Assembly: GCA_037045225.1 (NCBI GenBank)
Contig: JBAOHZ010000009.1
Span: 2,976,001 to 3,040,000, forward strand
Length of the DNA stretch: 64,000 bases
Origin: Nitrospira sp.
GTDB lineage: Bacteria; Nitrospirota; Nitrospiria; Nitrospirales; Nitrospiraceae
Direction of reading: 5' to 3'
Shown piece by piece: positions 52,976 to 61,269 of the stretch. The notes beneath the pieces are model-generated. The model worked only from the letters and a program-made list of their open reading frames with translations. It had not been told where the DNA came from and did not search any database. The translations under genes and the position numbers were made by a program. Position 1 is the stretch's first letter. The number at the start of each line of letters is the position of its first letter.

Positions 52976-53013
52976 GCTAGCGATTCCCTCGTGGCCAGGT
53001 GTGTCGTGCGAGG

Positions 53014-53382
53014 TTACACACGGGCGTGAAATTGCTCGATCAATTGCTTCACGTCCGTCGAGTTCAGGAGCGAGGATCCGGCGGCCTGGGTACCTGCAAT
53101 GGCGTCAATTTCACGGAGACGCAACTGTGCCCGTTGTTTGGCGTCAGGCTCCGACAAGGCAGAGGCCTGTCCCTTGGCCAGCTTGTCAAACTCCGTGCGG
53201 ATGTCACGGAAATCACGCTGCAAATTCTTCATCATCGAGCAGGGCTCACAATACCACTTGGGACTTTGATCGGACGCCGGCGACAGCCGGTCATACGACC
53301 GTCCGAAGAAATCTTTACCCAATGAGAACTTCATTAATGCTGCGCCTGTGGCGCTGCAGGCATTACAGGATCCGGCATTCAT
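53014..53382 (-). CDS. Small protein with two CxxC pairs, unknown
   Basis: 122 residues: N-terminal MNAGSCNACSATGAAL, a second pair KWYCEPCSMMKN, then a helical region (RDFRDIRTEFDKLAKGQ...). Four cysteines in two pairs suggest zinc or Fe-S binding. No family recognised. Upstream AGGAG (CGGTTATG-like spacing) is weak. Divergent from ald. Confidence 0.7.
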   Translation of the reverse strand: MNAGSCNACSATGAALMKFSLGKDFFGRSYDRLSPASDQSPKWYCEPCSMMKNLQRDFRDIRTEFDKLAKGQASALSEPDAKQRAQLRLREIDAIAGTQAAGSSLLNSTDVKQLIEQFHARV

Positions 53383-53493
53383 GCGGGAGGTGCTCCTCTT
53401 AACGGCAGTCGTCGATGGTGGGCGAATCTTACCGCACTGATCTTTCTCGTAGCAAGGTGCGTAGGCTCCTGACGATGATCACGCTCAGCCATG

Positions 53494-53499
53494 TATAAT
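53494..53499 (+). promoter_or_regulatory. Promoter -10 element for ald
   Basis: A perfect TATAAT 45 nt before the ald start; the -35 region is weak. Confidence 0.45.
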
Positions 53500-53543
53500 G
53501 CGTAATATGAGGGCGAAGCGGTGCAGGGTGCAAGGAGGCGGTT

Positions 53544-54647
53544 ATGATCATCGGGGTTCCGAAGGAAGTTAAGGACTACGAATATCGGGTGAGTGTGACG
53601 CCTGACGGTGCCCGCCTGTTACGGCAGGCCGGGCATCAGGTTGTGGTGGAGCCTTCTGCCGGACAGGGGAGCGGGTTCTCTGACGAAGCCTACCGTCAGG
53701 CAGGCGCCCAGGTGGCCGGTTCCAAAGCCGAGGTGTTTCAACAGGCAGAGCTCATCGTAAAGGTGAAGGAGCCGCAGTTGTCTGAATGTACGCTGTTCCG
53801 TCCGGGGCAGGTGCTGTTTACCTATTTACACTTGGCGTCTTTGCCGGACCTGACCAAAGCGTTGATGGCGGCCAATATCACGGCCATTGCGTATGAGACC
53901 GTCGAGGCTCACGATCACAGTCTGCCGATGTTACGACCGATGAGCGAGATTGCCGGACGACTGGCCGTGCAGGTCGGGGCGCATTATCTGGGGACTTTGC
54001 AAGGAGGCCGGGGGCTTTTGTTGGCCGGCGTTCCGGGGGTGCCCCCGGGACGGGTCACCGTCTTAGGGGCTGGCGTCGTGGGAACCTCAGCCGTCAGAAT
54101 TGCCGTCGGGATGGGTGCGCAGGTGACGGTGGTCAACTTGGATCTTGACCGGTTACGTGTGCTTGACGATCTCTATGGCGGACGTATTGTGACGTGTGCG
54201 GCCACGGAGTCGGCCATCGAACGCGCCGTCGTCGAGGCGGATTTAGTGATTGGAGCGGTGTTGGTTCCCGGCGCGCGCGCGCCGAAGGTCGTTTCGCGCG
54301 GGCTTGTGGCGAAGATGACGCCGGGCGCTGTGATTGTCGATGTCGCGGTTGATCAGGGCGGTTGCTGTGAAACAACAAGACCGACCACGCATTCGGATCC
54401 GATTTACGTGGTGGACGGTGTCGTGCATTACTGCGTCACGAACATGCCCGGCATCGTGCCCCATACCTCCACACGCGCGTTGACCAACGCGACGCTCCCA
54501 TATGTCGTCCGGCTTGCCTCTGCCGGGGCGGAGAACGCGATTCGATCAGATCCCGGTCTTGCTAAGGGCGTGAACGTCATGAACGGCAAAATTACGTGCC
54601 AAGGTGTGGCCGATGCACATGGCTTGCGTTTTACCCCCGTGATGTAA
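53544..54647 (+). CDS. ald: Alanine dehydrogenase
   Basis: 367 residues: MIIGVPKEVKDYEYRVSVTP, catalytic lysine in VKVKEPQLSE, histidine in FTYLHLAS, NAD fold VTVLGAGVVGTSAVRIAVG, and C-terminal GLAKGVNVMNGKITC. It interconverts L-alanine and pyruvate plus ammonium. AAGGAGG precedes the ATG. Confidence 0.94.
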   Translation: MIIGVPKEVKDYEYRVSVTPDGARLLRQAGHQVVVEPSAGQGSGFSDEAYRQAGAQVAGSKAEVFQQAELIVKVKEPQLSECTLFRPGQVLFTYLHLASLPDLTKALMAANITAIAYETVEAHDHSLPMLRPMSEIAGRLAVQVGAHYLGTLQGGRGLLLAGVPGVPPGRVTVLGAGVVGTSAVRIAVGMGAQVTVVNLDLDRLRVLDDLYGGRIVTCAATESAIERAVVEADLVIGAVLVPGARAPKVVSRGLVAKMTPGAVIVDVAVDQGGCCETTRPTTHSDPIYVVDGVVHYCVTNMPGIVPHTSTRALTNATLPYVVRLASAGAENAIRSDPGLAKGVNVMNGKITCQGVADAHGLRFTPVM

Positions 54648-54682
54648 GACAATCCGGCTTCCCGTTTTCGGTTCTGCCCGGT

Positions 54683-55108
<426 letters not shown>

Positions 55109-55399
55109 ATGCCCGAGATCGGCGAATCAGTGCGCGCAAGAGTTCTTGTCAGTGGGCGCGTGCAGGGTGTTGGGTATCGGGCCTTCACGTGTCGCGAGGC
55201 ACTCTCGCATGGACTGACCGGCAACGTCGAGAATCTCGATAGTGGGCAGGTGGCGGTGGATGCGGAAGGGAGCCGGGGCGCCCTTGAGGAATTTCTCCTG
55301 GATCTCAAGAAGGGCCCTGTCGGATCGCGCGTGACGCAGGTGCAGGTGGAATGGAGTCGCGCCACGGGTCGATATCAGGACTTTACGATTAAGCGGTAG
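55109..55399 (+). CDS. acyP: Acylphosphatase
   Basis: 96 residues: RVLVSGRVQGVGYRAF with the catalytic Arg, and GLTGNVENLDSGQVAVDAEG with the Asn. It hydrolyses acyl phosphates. A GGGAGG lies upstream. The sigma factor gene begins 11 nt after it. Confidence 0.92.
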   Translation: MPEIGESVRARVLVSGRVQGVGYRAFTCREALSHGLTGNVENLDSGQVAVDAEGSRGALEEFLLDLKKGPVGSRVTQVQVEWSRATGRYQDFTIKR

Positions 55400-55410
55400 G
55401 TAACGGAATT

Positions 55411-56409
55411 ATGGCTCGACGTGCAGCAGCGGGACAGAACAGCGCGGTGAATTCACCCGTCTCGACTCGCCGGCCGCGCGCGGCGCGCGGGGATGAGGAC
55501 GAGGATGCGGAGTCGGGGAGTCACGCCGAAGCCGAAGAGTCCGGTGCGGACAATCGTCCTGCGGAATCCGGGCGGGCCGAGGGCCTCGACACGATCAAGA
55601 GTTATCTGCGCGAGGTGCGCAAGTCGACCCTGCTGAATTTTAAACAGGAACAGGCATTGGGCAAGCGAGTCATGGCGGGCGACGAAGCGGCGCGCCAGGA
55701 GATGATCGAGGCGAATCTTCGCCTGGTGATCAGTATCGGTAAGCGGTACATGAACCGGGGGTTTCCCTTTGCAGATATCGTTGAAGAAGGTAATCTTGGC
55801 CTGATCAAAGCGGTCGAGAAGTTCAATTACAAGCGAGGGTTCCGCTTCAGTACCTACGCGTCCTGGTGGATTCGCCAGTTTATCGAACGGGCCATCATCA
55901 ATCAGGGAAAGCTTGTCCGGTTGCCGGTCCATGTCGTCGAACGGTTGAACCGGTACCTGGGCAAGGTAGAGCACCTGGTCCATGAGCTGGGACGGGAACC
56001 GATGGCCGACGAAGTCGCCGCCAAGCTGAAAACCAGCGTGGCCGAAGTCGATGATCTGAAACAACTGGTCCGTACCACGTGCTCGCTGGACAGCCCGATC
56101 AGTGACCGTCAGGATACCTTTCTGCGCGATGTGATCGAAGATCCGCTCTGCCTGACGCCGGCGGAAACGACCGAAGGCGTGATGCGACGGGCCGAACTTA
56201 TGGCCTGGGTGAAAGAGCTGCCCGAAAAGGAACGCACCGTCATCTTGGCACGATTTGGGCTTGACGGGGCCGAGTCGCGGACGTTAGAAGAGATCGGCCA
56301 GGAGATGGGGCTCACCCGTGAGCGGGTTCGCCAAATTGAGTCGGCGGCATTGGCCAGGCTTCGCGGTATCATTGAACGGAAAACCATGAAGCGGGCGGAT
56401 CTCTTATGA
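55411..56409 (+). CDS. rpoS: RpoS-like sigma-70 family factor
   Basis: 332 residues. An acidic, disordered N-terminus (about 1-55) precedes region 1.2 (DTIKSYLREVRKSTLLNF), region 2 (FADIVEEGNLGLIKAVEKF, FSTYASWWIRQFIERAI), region 3 and region 4 helix-turn-helix (RTLEEIGQEMGLTRERVRQIE). Size and missing region 1.1 fit a group 2 (RpoS/stress) factor rather than RpoD. It is likely a general stress regulator. Confidence 0.85.
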   Translation: MARRAAAGQNSAVNSPVSTRRPRAARGDEDEDAESGSHAEAEESGADNRPAESGRAEGLDTIKSYLREVRKSTLLNFKQEQALGKRVMAGDEAARQEMIEANLRLVISIGKRYMNRGFPFADIVEEGNLGLIKAVEKFNYKRGFRFSTYASWWIRQFIERAIINQGKLVRLPVHVVERLNRYLGKVEHLVHELGREPMADEVAAKLKTSVAEVDDLKQLVRTTCSLDSPISDRQDTFLRDVIEDPLCLTPAETTEGVMRRAELMAWVKELPEKERTVILARFGLDGAESRTLEEIGQEMGLTRERVRQIESAALARLRGIIERKTMKRADLL

Positions 56410-56433
56410 GGACGTCCCGATTCGACGGCACGT

Positions 56434-56949
56434 ATGAATTACAAAGCTCTCATTCGAGAAGTTCCCGACTTTCCTAAGCCCGGTATCCTCTTCTACGACA
56501 TTACGACCCTCCTCAAAGATGCCCAGGCGTTCCGCTCCATCGCGGACGAGCTCGCCGCCCGTTATGAGGGACAGCGCATCGCGAAGATCATCGGGATCGA
56601 ATCGCGAGGGTTCATCATGGGCGGGACGTTGGCCGCTCGCCTCGGCGCTGGGTTTGTTCCGGTGCGCAAGCCAGGGAAATTGCCGGCCGATATTTATGAA
56701 GTCGAATACAACCTTGAATACGGGTCCAGCGCGCTCGCGATTCATCGGGATGCCGTGTCACCGGGAGAGCGCGTGTTGATAGTGGACGATCTGCTGGCCA
56801 CAGGCGGTACCGCCGCCGCCACCATCGATTTGGTTCGCGAACTCGGCGGCGAGATTGCGGGGCTGGACTTCCTGATTGAGCTGAAAGGTCTGAATGGACG
56901 TGACCGGCTGGCAGGGTATGACGTGCATTCCATGATCATCTATCCGTAG
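56434..56949 (+). CDS. apt: Adenine phosphoribosyltransferase
   Basis: 171 residues: VPDFPKPGILFYDITTLL, GIESRGFIMGGTLA, and the PRPP loop VLIVDDLLATGGTAAATI. Salvages adenine to AMP. A perfect 18-bp palindrome follows its stop. Confidence 0.94.
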   Translation: MNYKALIREVPDFPKPGILFYDITTLLKDAQAFRSIADELAARYEGQRIAKIIGIESRGFIMGGTLAARLGAGFVPVRKPGKLPADIYEVEYNLEYGSSALAIHRDAVSPGERVLIVDDLLATGGTAAATIDLVRELGGEIAGLDFLIELKGLNGRDRLAGYDVHSMIIYP

Positions 56950-56950
56950 G

Positions 56951-56968
56951 TCCCCAAGATCTTGGGGA
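56951..56968. terminator. Perfect 18-bp palindrome after apt
   Basis: An exact palindrome (TCCCCAAGATCTTGGGGA type) 1 nt past the apt stop. As RNA it makes a 7-bp stem with a GATC loop; no U-run follows. Could stabilise the mRNA end or bind a regulator. Confidence 0.5.
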
Positions 56969-56977
56969 GTCAGGTAC

Positions 56978-57006
56978 TTGTCAAACGATTTGTAGCGTGA
57001 TATACC
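56978..57006 (+). promoter_or_regulatory. Sigma70-type promoter candidate for the DksA-type gene
   Basis: TTGTCA and TATACC separated by exactly 17 nt, ending 48 nt before the start at 57055. Confidence 0.6.
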
Positions 57007-57054
57007 ACCCAAACTTTTTCGCCTTGCACTCATCACGAAAGGGCATGAGACTCT

Positions 57055-57630
57055 ATGGCGACGAAAGTCCACGCGAAAAAAAAGACAGCCGCGACAAAAG
57101 CTAAAGATCCTGCTCCCGAGAAACCCATGAAAAAAGAGCGCCCGGCTCCGGTTACAGCTATGACTGAAAAAGACGAAGATAGTGTGGCCGCGCGTGTGGT
57201 GGCAGCACTCACGTTGAAGGAAACACCCAAGGAACGAGAAGAGCGTCAACGCCGGCGCGAAGTCTTGCAGCGCATGCTGCTGAGCAAGCGCCAGGAAATC
57301 ATACGTGAGATCGAGGGCAACCTCGGTCAATCCCTGACGGAAGATCAGCAGCGTCGTCTGGAGTCAGCCCGAGACGTGGGGGATCAAGCCCTCATGGACT
57401 TGGATCGCGAGCTCGGCATTTCGTTGATGGAGATGCGGAACCGCAAACGGCAAGCGATTGATGAAGCGCTAACCCGACTCAGCGAAGGCACCTACGGGAT
57501 TTGCGCTGAATGTGGTATTGAGGTCAGTGAGAAGCGGCTGGAGGCCGTGCCGTTCGCCAAGCTGTGCGTTCAATGCCAATCTCGTCAAGAACTGCTCGAA
57601 AAGATCGAGAAAGAAGAGGATCGCGACTAG
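57055..57630 (+). CDS. DksA/TraR-type zinc finger regulator
   Basis: 191 residues. The first 35 residues are Lys/Ala/Pro-rich. A long coiled coil (about 60-150) follows, then the C4 zinc finger GICAECGIEVSEKRLEAVPFAKLCVQCQ. Proteins of this family enter the RNA polymerase secondary channel and modulate rRNA and stress promoters with ppGpp. The usual DxxDxA tip motif is not obvious, so a true DksA activity is not assured. Confidence 0.85.
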   Translation: MATKVHAKKKTAATKAKDPAPEKPMKKERPAPVTAMTEKDEDSVAARVVAALTLKETPKEREERQRRREVLQRMLLSKRQEIIREIEGNLGQSLTEDQQRRLESARDVGDQALMDLDRELGISLMEMRNRKRQAIDEALTRLSEGTYGICAECGIEVSEKRLEAVPFAKLCVQCQSRQELLEKIEKEEDRD

Positions 57631-57751
57631 CTCGCAGGAGCCGGTTGCGTCCACTGTGTTTGCCCCCATCGGTGTGTGTCGAGCCTCATCCGTGTGACCC
57701 GTCTTCCCGTCTCCTCGTGTCGGGCCTCTACGCGGTCTTGTCCTGTCTCCT

Positions 57752-58450
57752 ATGACTCACGTCGATCCGACGGCCGTGGTGTTGCTGAGCGGTGGATTAG
57801 ATTCTACCGTCACGGCTGCCGTTGCCAAGCAGGATGGGTATCGGATTGCCTGCCTGACCATCGCTTACGGCCAGCGCCATCAGGTTGAAGTCGCGCGGGC
57901 GAAGGCCGTCGCCACGGCGTTGGGTGCGATCCATCATGTCGTGTTGGATCTGGATCTGAGAGTATTCGGCGGCTCCGCTCTGACGGGCGACGTCAGTGTG
58001 CCCAAAGACCGCACTCACGAGGAACGATCCGGCGAGATCCCCGTCACCTATGTACCGGCCCGCAACACCATCTTCCTCTCCTTGGCTCTGGCCTATGCTG
58101 AAACGCTTGGGGCGTACACGATTTATTTCGGGGCGAATGTGTTGGACTACTCGGGCTATCCCGATTGTCGTCCCGATTTTATTCGAGCATTTGAATCGGT
58201 TGCCCGGCTTGGAACCAAGATGGGGAGTGAAGGCCGTGCGGTCGAGGTGCGTGCTCCCTTGTTGATGCTGTCCAAAGCCGATATCGTGCGCCGCGGGCTG
58301 GCCCTCCGAGCCCCCTTGGGACTCACGCATAGTTGTTATGATCCCGGTGTTGATGGCGTGGCCTGCGGTCGGTGCGACAGTTGCCGGATTCGACGCGAAG
58401 GCTTTCGCCTGGCGGGAGTTGTGGATCCGGTCCCCTATGCGATACTCTAG
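57752..58450 (+). CDS. queC: 7-cyano-7-deazaguanine synthase
   Basis: 232 residues: ATP pyrophosphatase loop VLLSGGLDST, VPARNTIFLSLALAYAE, GANVLDYSGYPDCRPDF and the zinc site SCYDPGVDGVACGRCDSC. It makes preQ0 for queuosine. No other queuosine genes are nearby. Confidence 0.93.
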   Translation: MTHVDPTAVVLLSGGLDSTVTAAVAKQDGYRIACLTIAYGQRHQVEVARAKAVATALGAIHHVVLDLDLRVFGGSALTGDVSVPKDRTHEERSGEIPVTYVPARNTIFLSLALAYAETLGAYTIYFGANVLDYSGYPDCRPDFIRAFESVARLGTKMGSEGRAVEVRAPLLMLSKADIVRRGLALRAPLGLTHSCYDPGVDGVACGRCDSCRIRREGFRLAGVVDPVPYAIL

Positions 58451-58547
58451 CCGTGAAGTCGAGGAAATCTGTCGACGCACGGATCGATTGATGCGCAGTA
58501 CAGATGTTGACGACGTGTCAGATCACCCAATCACCAGATAGCACATT

Positions 58548-58724
58548 ATGACGCCTGAAGAATTTTTCATGTACCTGATCATCGCCCTGGTGATCATTGC
58601 GCCGATCGGCGCACGAGTCTATCGCCGGTTGACCCTGAATCGGACGACACAATTGCTTCGGGATCAGCTGAAACAATCGCAGGCCACTCAGACGACACCC
58701 CCGCCTTCTGAGCCTCCGCGATGA
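58548..58724 (+). CDS. Small membrane protein (58 residues)
   Basis: One transmembrane helix (FMYLIIALVIIAPIGARVY) followed by a Gln/Thr-rich and then Pro-rich tail (TTPPPSEPP). It begins at ATG 58548. Its stop (58722-58724) precedes the cytochrome c start by 26 nt. Function unknown; might associate with the cytochrome. Confidence 0.6.
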   Translation: MTPEEFFMYLIIALVIIAPIGARVYRRLTLNRTTQLLRDQLKQSQATQTTPPPSEPPR

Positions 58725-58750
58725 AGCCAATCAAAGTCAGGAGTATTCAG

Positions 58751-59143
58751 ATGAAGGTCTGGATGATGGGAATCGGGCTTGCGGTGATGGTGGCAGCCCT
58801 GGCGGCGTGCGAGTCCAATGCGACGAACCAAGATGCGGCCAAGCCGGCTGGCGGCGCGACACCGGCGGATATGCAGGTCGGCGAGGCGAAATTCGCTGCC
58901 AATTGTGCCGCCTGCCACGGAGTGCGCGGGGTCGGGACCAAACAGGGGCCGCCGCTGGTCCATAAGATCTACGAACCGAATCATCATGCCGATCTGGCGT
59001 TCCAGCGGGCGGCAGAAAACGGCGTCCGTGCTCACCATTGGGAGTTCGGTAATATGCCGAAGATTGAGGGTGTGACGTCTGGGGACGTGGAACACATCAT
59101 TCGATATGTGCGATGGCTGCAGCGGGAGGCAGGGATCTATTAA
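58751..59143 (+). CDS. Cytochrome c lipoprotein
   Basis: 130 residues. A lipobox (VAALAAC, Cys20) precedes a c-type heme site CAACH (Cys52, Cys55, His56) and an axial-ligand candidate Met in GNMPKIEG. A class I monoheme cytochrome anchored to a membrane facing the periplasm. ATG 58751 has AGGAG 7 nt upstream; an alternative start at 58721 overlaps the preceding gene. Confidence 0.87.
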   Translation: MKVWMMGIGLAVMVAALAACESNATNQDAAKPAGGATPADMQVGEAKFAANCAACHGVRGVGTKQGPPLVHKIYEPNHHADLAFQRAAENGVRAHHWEFGNMPKIEGVTSGDVEHIIRYVRWLQREAGIY

Positions 59144-59215
59144 TTCGACTCCTGCCGTCCTCACCCGTCCGGCTTGTCCTCCCTTCTCACCAAGTCCCGT
59201 TCAGTGTGTCATTAT

Positions 59216-59245
59216 TTGACAACGTCTCCGTACGGTTCGTAAGGT
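59216..59245 (+). promoter_or_regulatory. Promoter candidate for the SPFH lipoprotein
   Basis: A perfect TTGACA with a weak TAAGGT at 18 nt spacing, 86 nt before the ATG. Confidence 0.35.
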
Positions 59246-59330
59246 ATCAACATGGCATCATGGGAGCGTCGACACTCGCAGGGTGTCGTGCGGTGCCCCC
59301 GCTGCTCAGACCTTTTCACAGGAGGACCCT

Positions 59331-60158
59331 ATGAAATACGGAGCCTGGTCCATGTTGGGGACTGTAGGGCTATTGCTGGTGACGTCAGGTTGTGTGGCGA
59401 TCGAAGCCGGCCATGAAGGCGTTCTGGTCGAGCAACCATTCTTCTTCGGCCATGGTGGTGTGGACGCTGCGCCCTCCAAGACCGGACGGGTTTGGGTTGC
59501 GCCCACGACGAAGGTCATTGAAGTCGACGTCCGGCCGTTACAGTACTCGGAGCATTTCGACATCATTTCAGCGGAAAATGCTCCGGTATCCTTCGATGCG
59601 TTTATGATCGCCAATGTGGTTGAAGGTCGCTCTCCGGAGATCGTCGGCCGCTACGGCACCAATTGGTATCAAAACAATGTAAAGGAAGCCTTCCGTACAT
59701 TCGTGCGGGAGGAAGTGCAGAAGTACCCGCTGTTTCAGCTGACGACCGATCCGACGACCCGGACAAAGCTGCAGGACGCCATTGCGCGTGAAGTGCAGAC
59801 CAAGCTGATCGATAAGCAAAATATGCCGATCAGGCTGAATCGAGTCGTTGTCGGCAGTATTCTGCCGCCGAAGGGTGTGGTCGAACAGACGACGCAAACG
59901 ATTGTGCAGGAGCAGCGAAAGATTACGATGGTTGAGTTTCAGAAGGCGGAAGAGGCACGTGAAAAAGCCGAGAAGCAGCGAGGGATCGCGGATCGCGCGT
60001 ATCGTGAATCGCTGGGACTGACGGCGCCGGAATTTGTCGATCTGCGGCGCATCGAAGTGCAGAAGGAAATCGTGCAGCACTCACCCGCGGCCTTGACGGT
60101 CATTATGGGGTTGGAGCGAGTCGGTATTAATATGCCGCCGCTCGCTGGTGATCGGTAA
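59331..60158 (+). CDS. SPFH/band 7 domain lipoprotein
   Basis: 275 residues. A lipobox (LLVTSGC, Cys21) replaces the usual transmembrane anchor. The SPFH domain follows (AGHEGVLVEQPFFFGHGGVD, VEVRPLQYSEHFD-like, YGTNWYQNNVKEAFRTFVREEVQKY), then a charged coil (EFQKAEEAREKAEKQRG). AGGAGG precedes ATG 59331. Possibly an outer-membrane or periplasmic scaffold. Confidence 0.85.
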   Translation: MKYGAWSMLGTVGLLLVTSGCVAIEAGHEGVLVEQPFFFGHGGVDAAPSKTGRVWVAPTTKVIEVDVRPLQYSEHFDIISAENAPVSFDAFMIANVVEGRSPEIVGRYGTNWYQNNVKEAFRTFVREEVQKYPLFQLTTDPTTRTKLQDAIAREVQTKLIDKQNMPIRLNRVVVGSILPPKGVVEQTTQTIVQEQRKITMVEFQKAEEAREKAEKQRGIADRAYRESLGLTAPEFVDLRRIEVQKEIVQHSPAALTVIMGLERVGINMPPLAGDR

Positions 60159-60194
60159 CGCCCGGCCAGCGAACGACTTGACGTGTGACGAGAA

Positions 60195-60229
60195 GGAGCC
60201 AGCGGCGGAGACTGTCCGGCGCTGGCTCC
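60195..60229. terminator. Bidirectional hairpin between convergent genes
   Basis: Ten-base perfect arms (60195-60204 and 60220-60229) with an inner 4-bp stem and 5-nt loop. It lies between the stops of the SPFH gene and the next minus-strand gene. No U-run. Confidence 0.6.
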
Positions 60230-60243
60230 GGCCACGTGGCGGA

Positions 60244-60975
60244 CTACTTTACCACCCAGACACGGTAAGTTTTTGCATTGAGCGGCTTGGCGATCCTGAG
60301 TGTGCCCACCTCACCGGGATTCATCACATCGTCGCCCGCTACGGTTTTTCTTGCCGGGTGGCGGCTGCTCCGAACCAGCAGGCCTTGGTCGTCGTAGAAG
60401 TCCACCATCACATCGGCTGATTCGCGAAGGCCACCCTGGTAGGCGGTCCCGAGCCAATCGAGACGCTTGAGTGCTTGGTACACGATGACGAGCGCGCCGT
60501 CGGCATCTTCGCGCGCGCTGACAATCTTCAGCGCACGATTCTGATCCAGGCCGGGCTCTGGTCCCCCCGTCGTCTGGGCGATCAAGACTTGCTTCACCTC
60601 ATCGGCGTGGAAGACGGCCTTTATTTTGCAGTAAACGGTGTGCCCCTTTGCGCTTTGGTGCACGATGTGGTGATCGGAGACATGTTGCGAGGCGAGCGTG
60701 TGGACCAGATTGCGGAAGAGCTTTGAGTCTACGATTGAACCTGTCTGCTCTCGCACCGCGGCTGCGTTACTGACGGCCTGATACAGCGCTTCGGTACAGG
60801 CATGCTGCTTCGCTTCCTCCACGGTTTCCGGCTCGTGGTAGGCATACCGATAGTCCCCGCTGACATCTACCCGTGCTTGCTCAGACGCAGCCTGGGCCGA
60901 GGCGCCAAGTACGACACAGGGGAGGACGAGCGCCAGCAAGGCGCCGCTTCCTGAAAGTGATCGCTGCGGGGTCAT
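60244..60975 (-). CDS. Secreted protein of unknown function
   Basis: 243 residues from ATG 60975 (GGGAGG upstream). Signal peptide ending near ASAQA, then a domain with ACTEALYQAVSNAAAVREQTGS, VHQSAKGHTVYCKIKAVF and a C-terminal beta domain (DVMVDFYDDQGLLVRSSRH). The first part resembles LPP20/flagellar-assembly-type domains, weakly. Frame open to 61017. Confidence 0.72.
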   Translation of the reverse strand: MTPQRSLSGSGALLALVLPCVVLGASAQAASEQARVDVSGDYRYAYHEPETVEEAKQHACTEALYQAVSNAAAVREQTGSIVDSKLFRNLVHTLASQHVSDHHIVHQSAKGHTVYCKIKAVFHADEVKQVLIAQTTGGPEPGLDQNRALKIVSAREDADGALVIVYQALKRLDWLGTAYQGGLRESADVMVDFYDDQGLLVRSSRHPARKTVAGDDVMNPGEVGTLRIAKPLNAKTYRVWVVK

Positions 60976-61269
60976 ACAAGCCACCTCCCTTTTTGTGGCT
61001 GGTTCCACAGAGTGCATGTACGCACGATGCGAGTCTCAGCGCTAGATTATGCTACCACGCCTCTGACGTGGCAGCAATGTGGTTGAGGGGAGGACATGGT
61101 GCCTCAACCAACATCGCTGCGCGCCCCGGGCAGCCGCCTATGAACGGGTTTGTGTCGGTGCGATGCGTAGGCCCGTGGTCGTGCGAAGGATGTCGCGGCG
61201 CAACCGTGAGGAAAAACATTGGATGCCTTGACTTGATGCAGGTCTTCACTCACACTCTGGCACGACACT

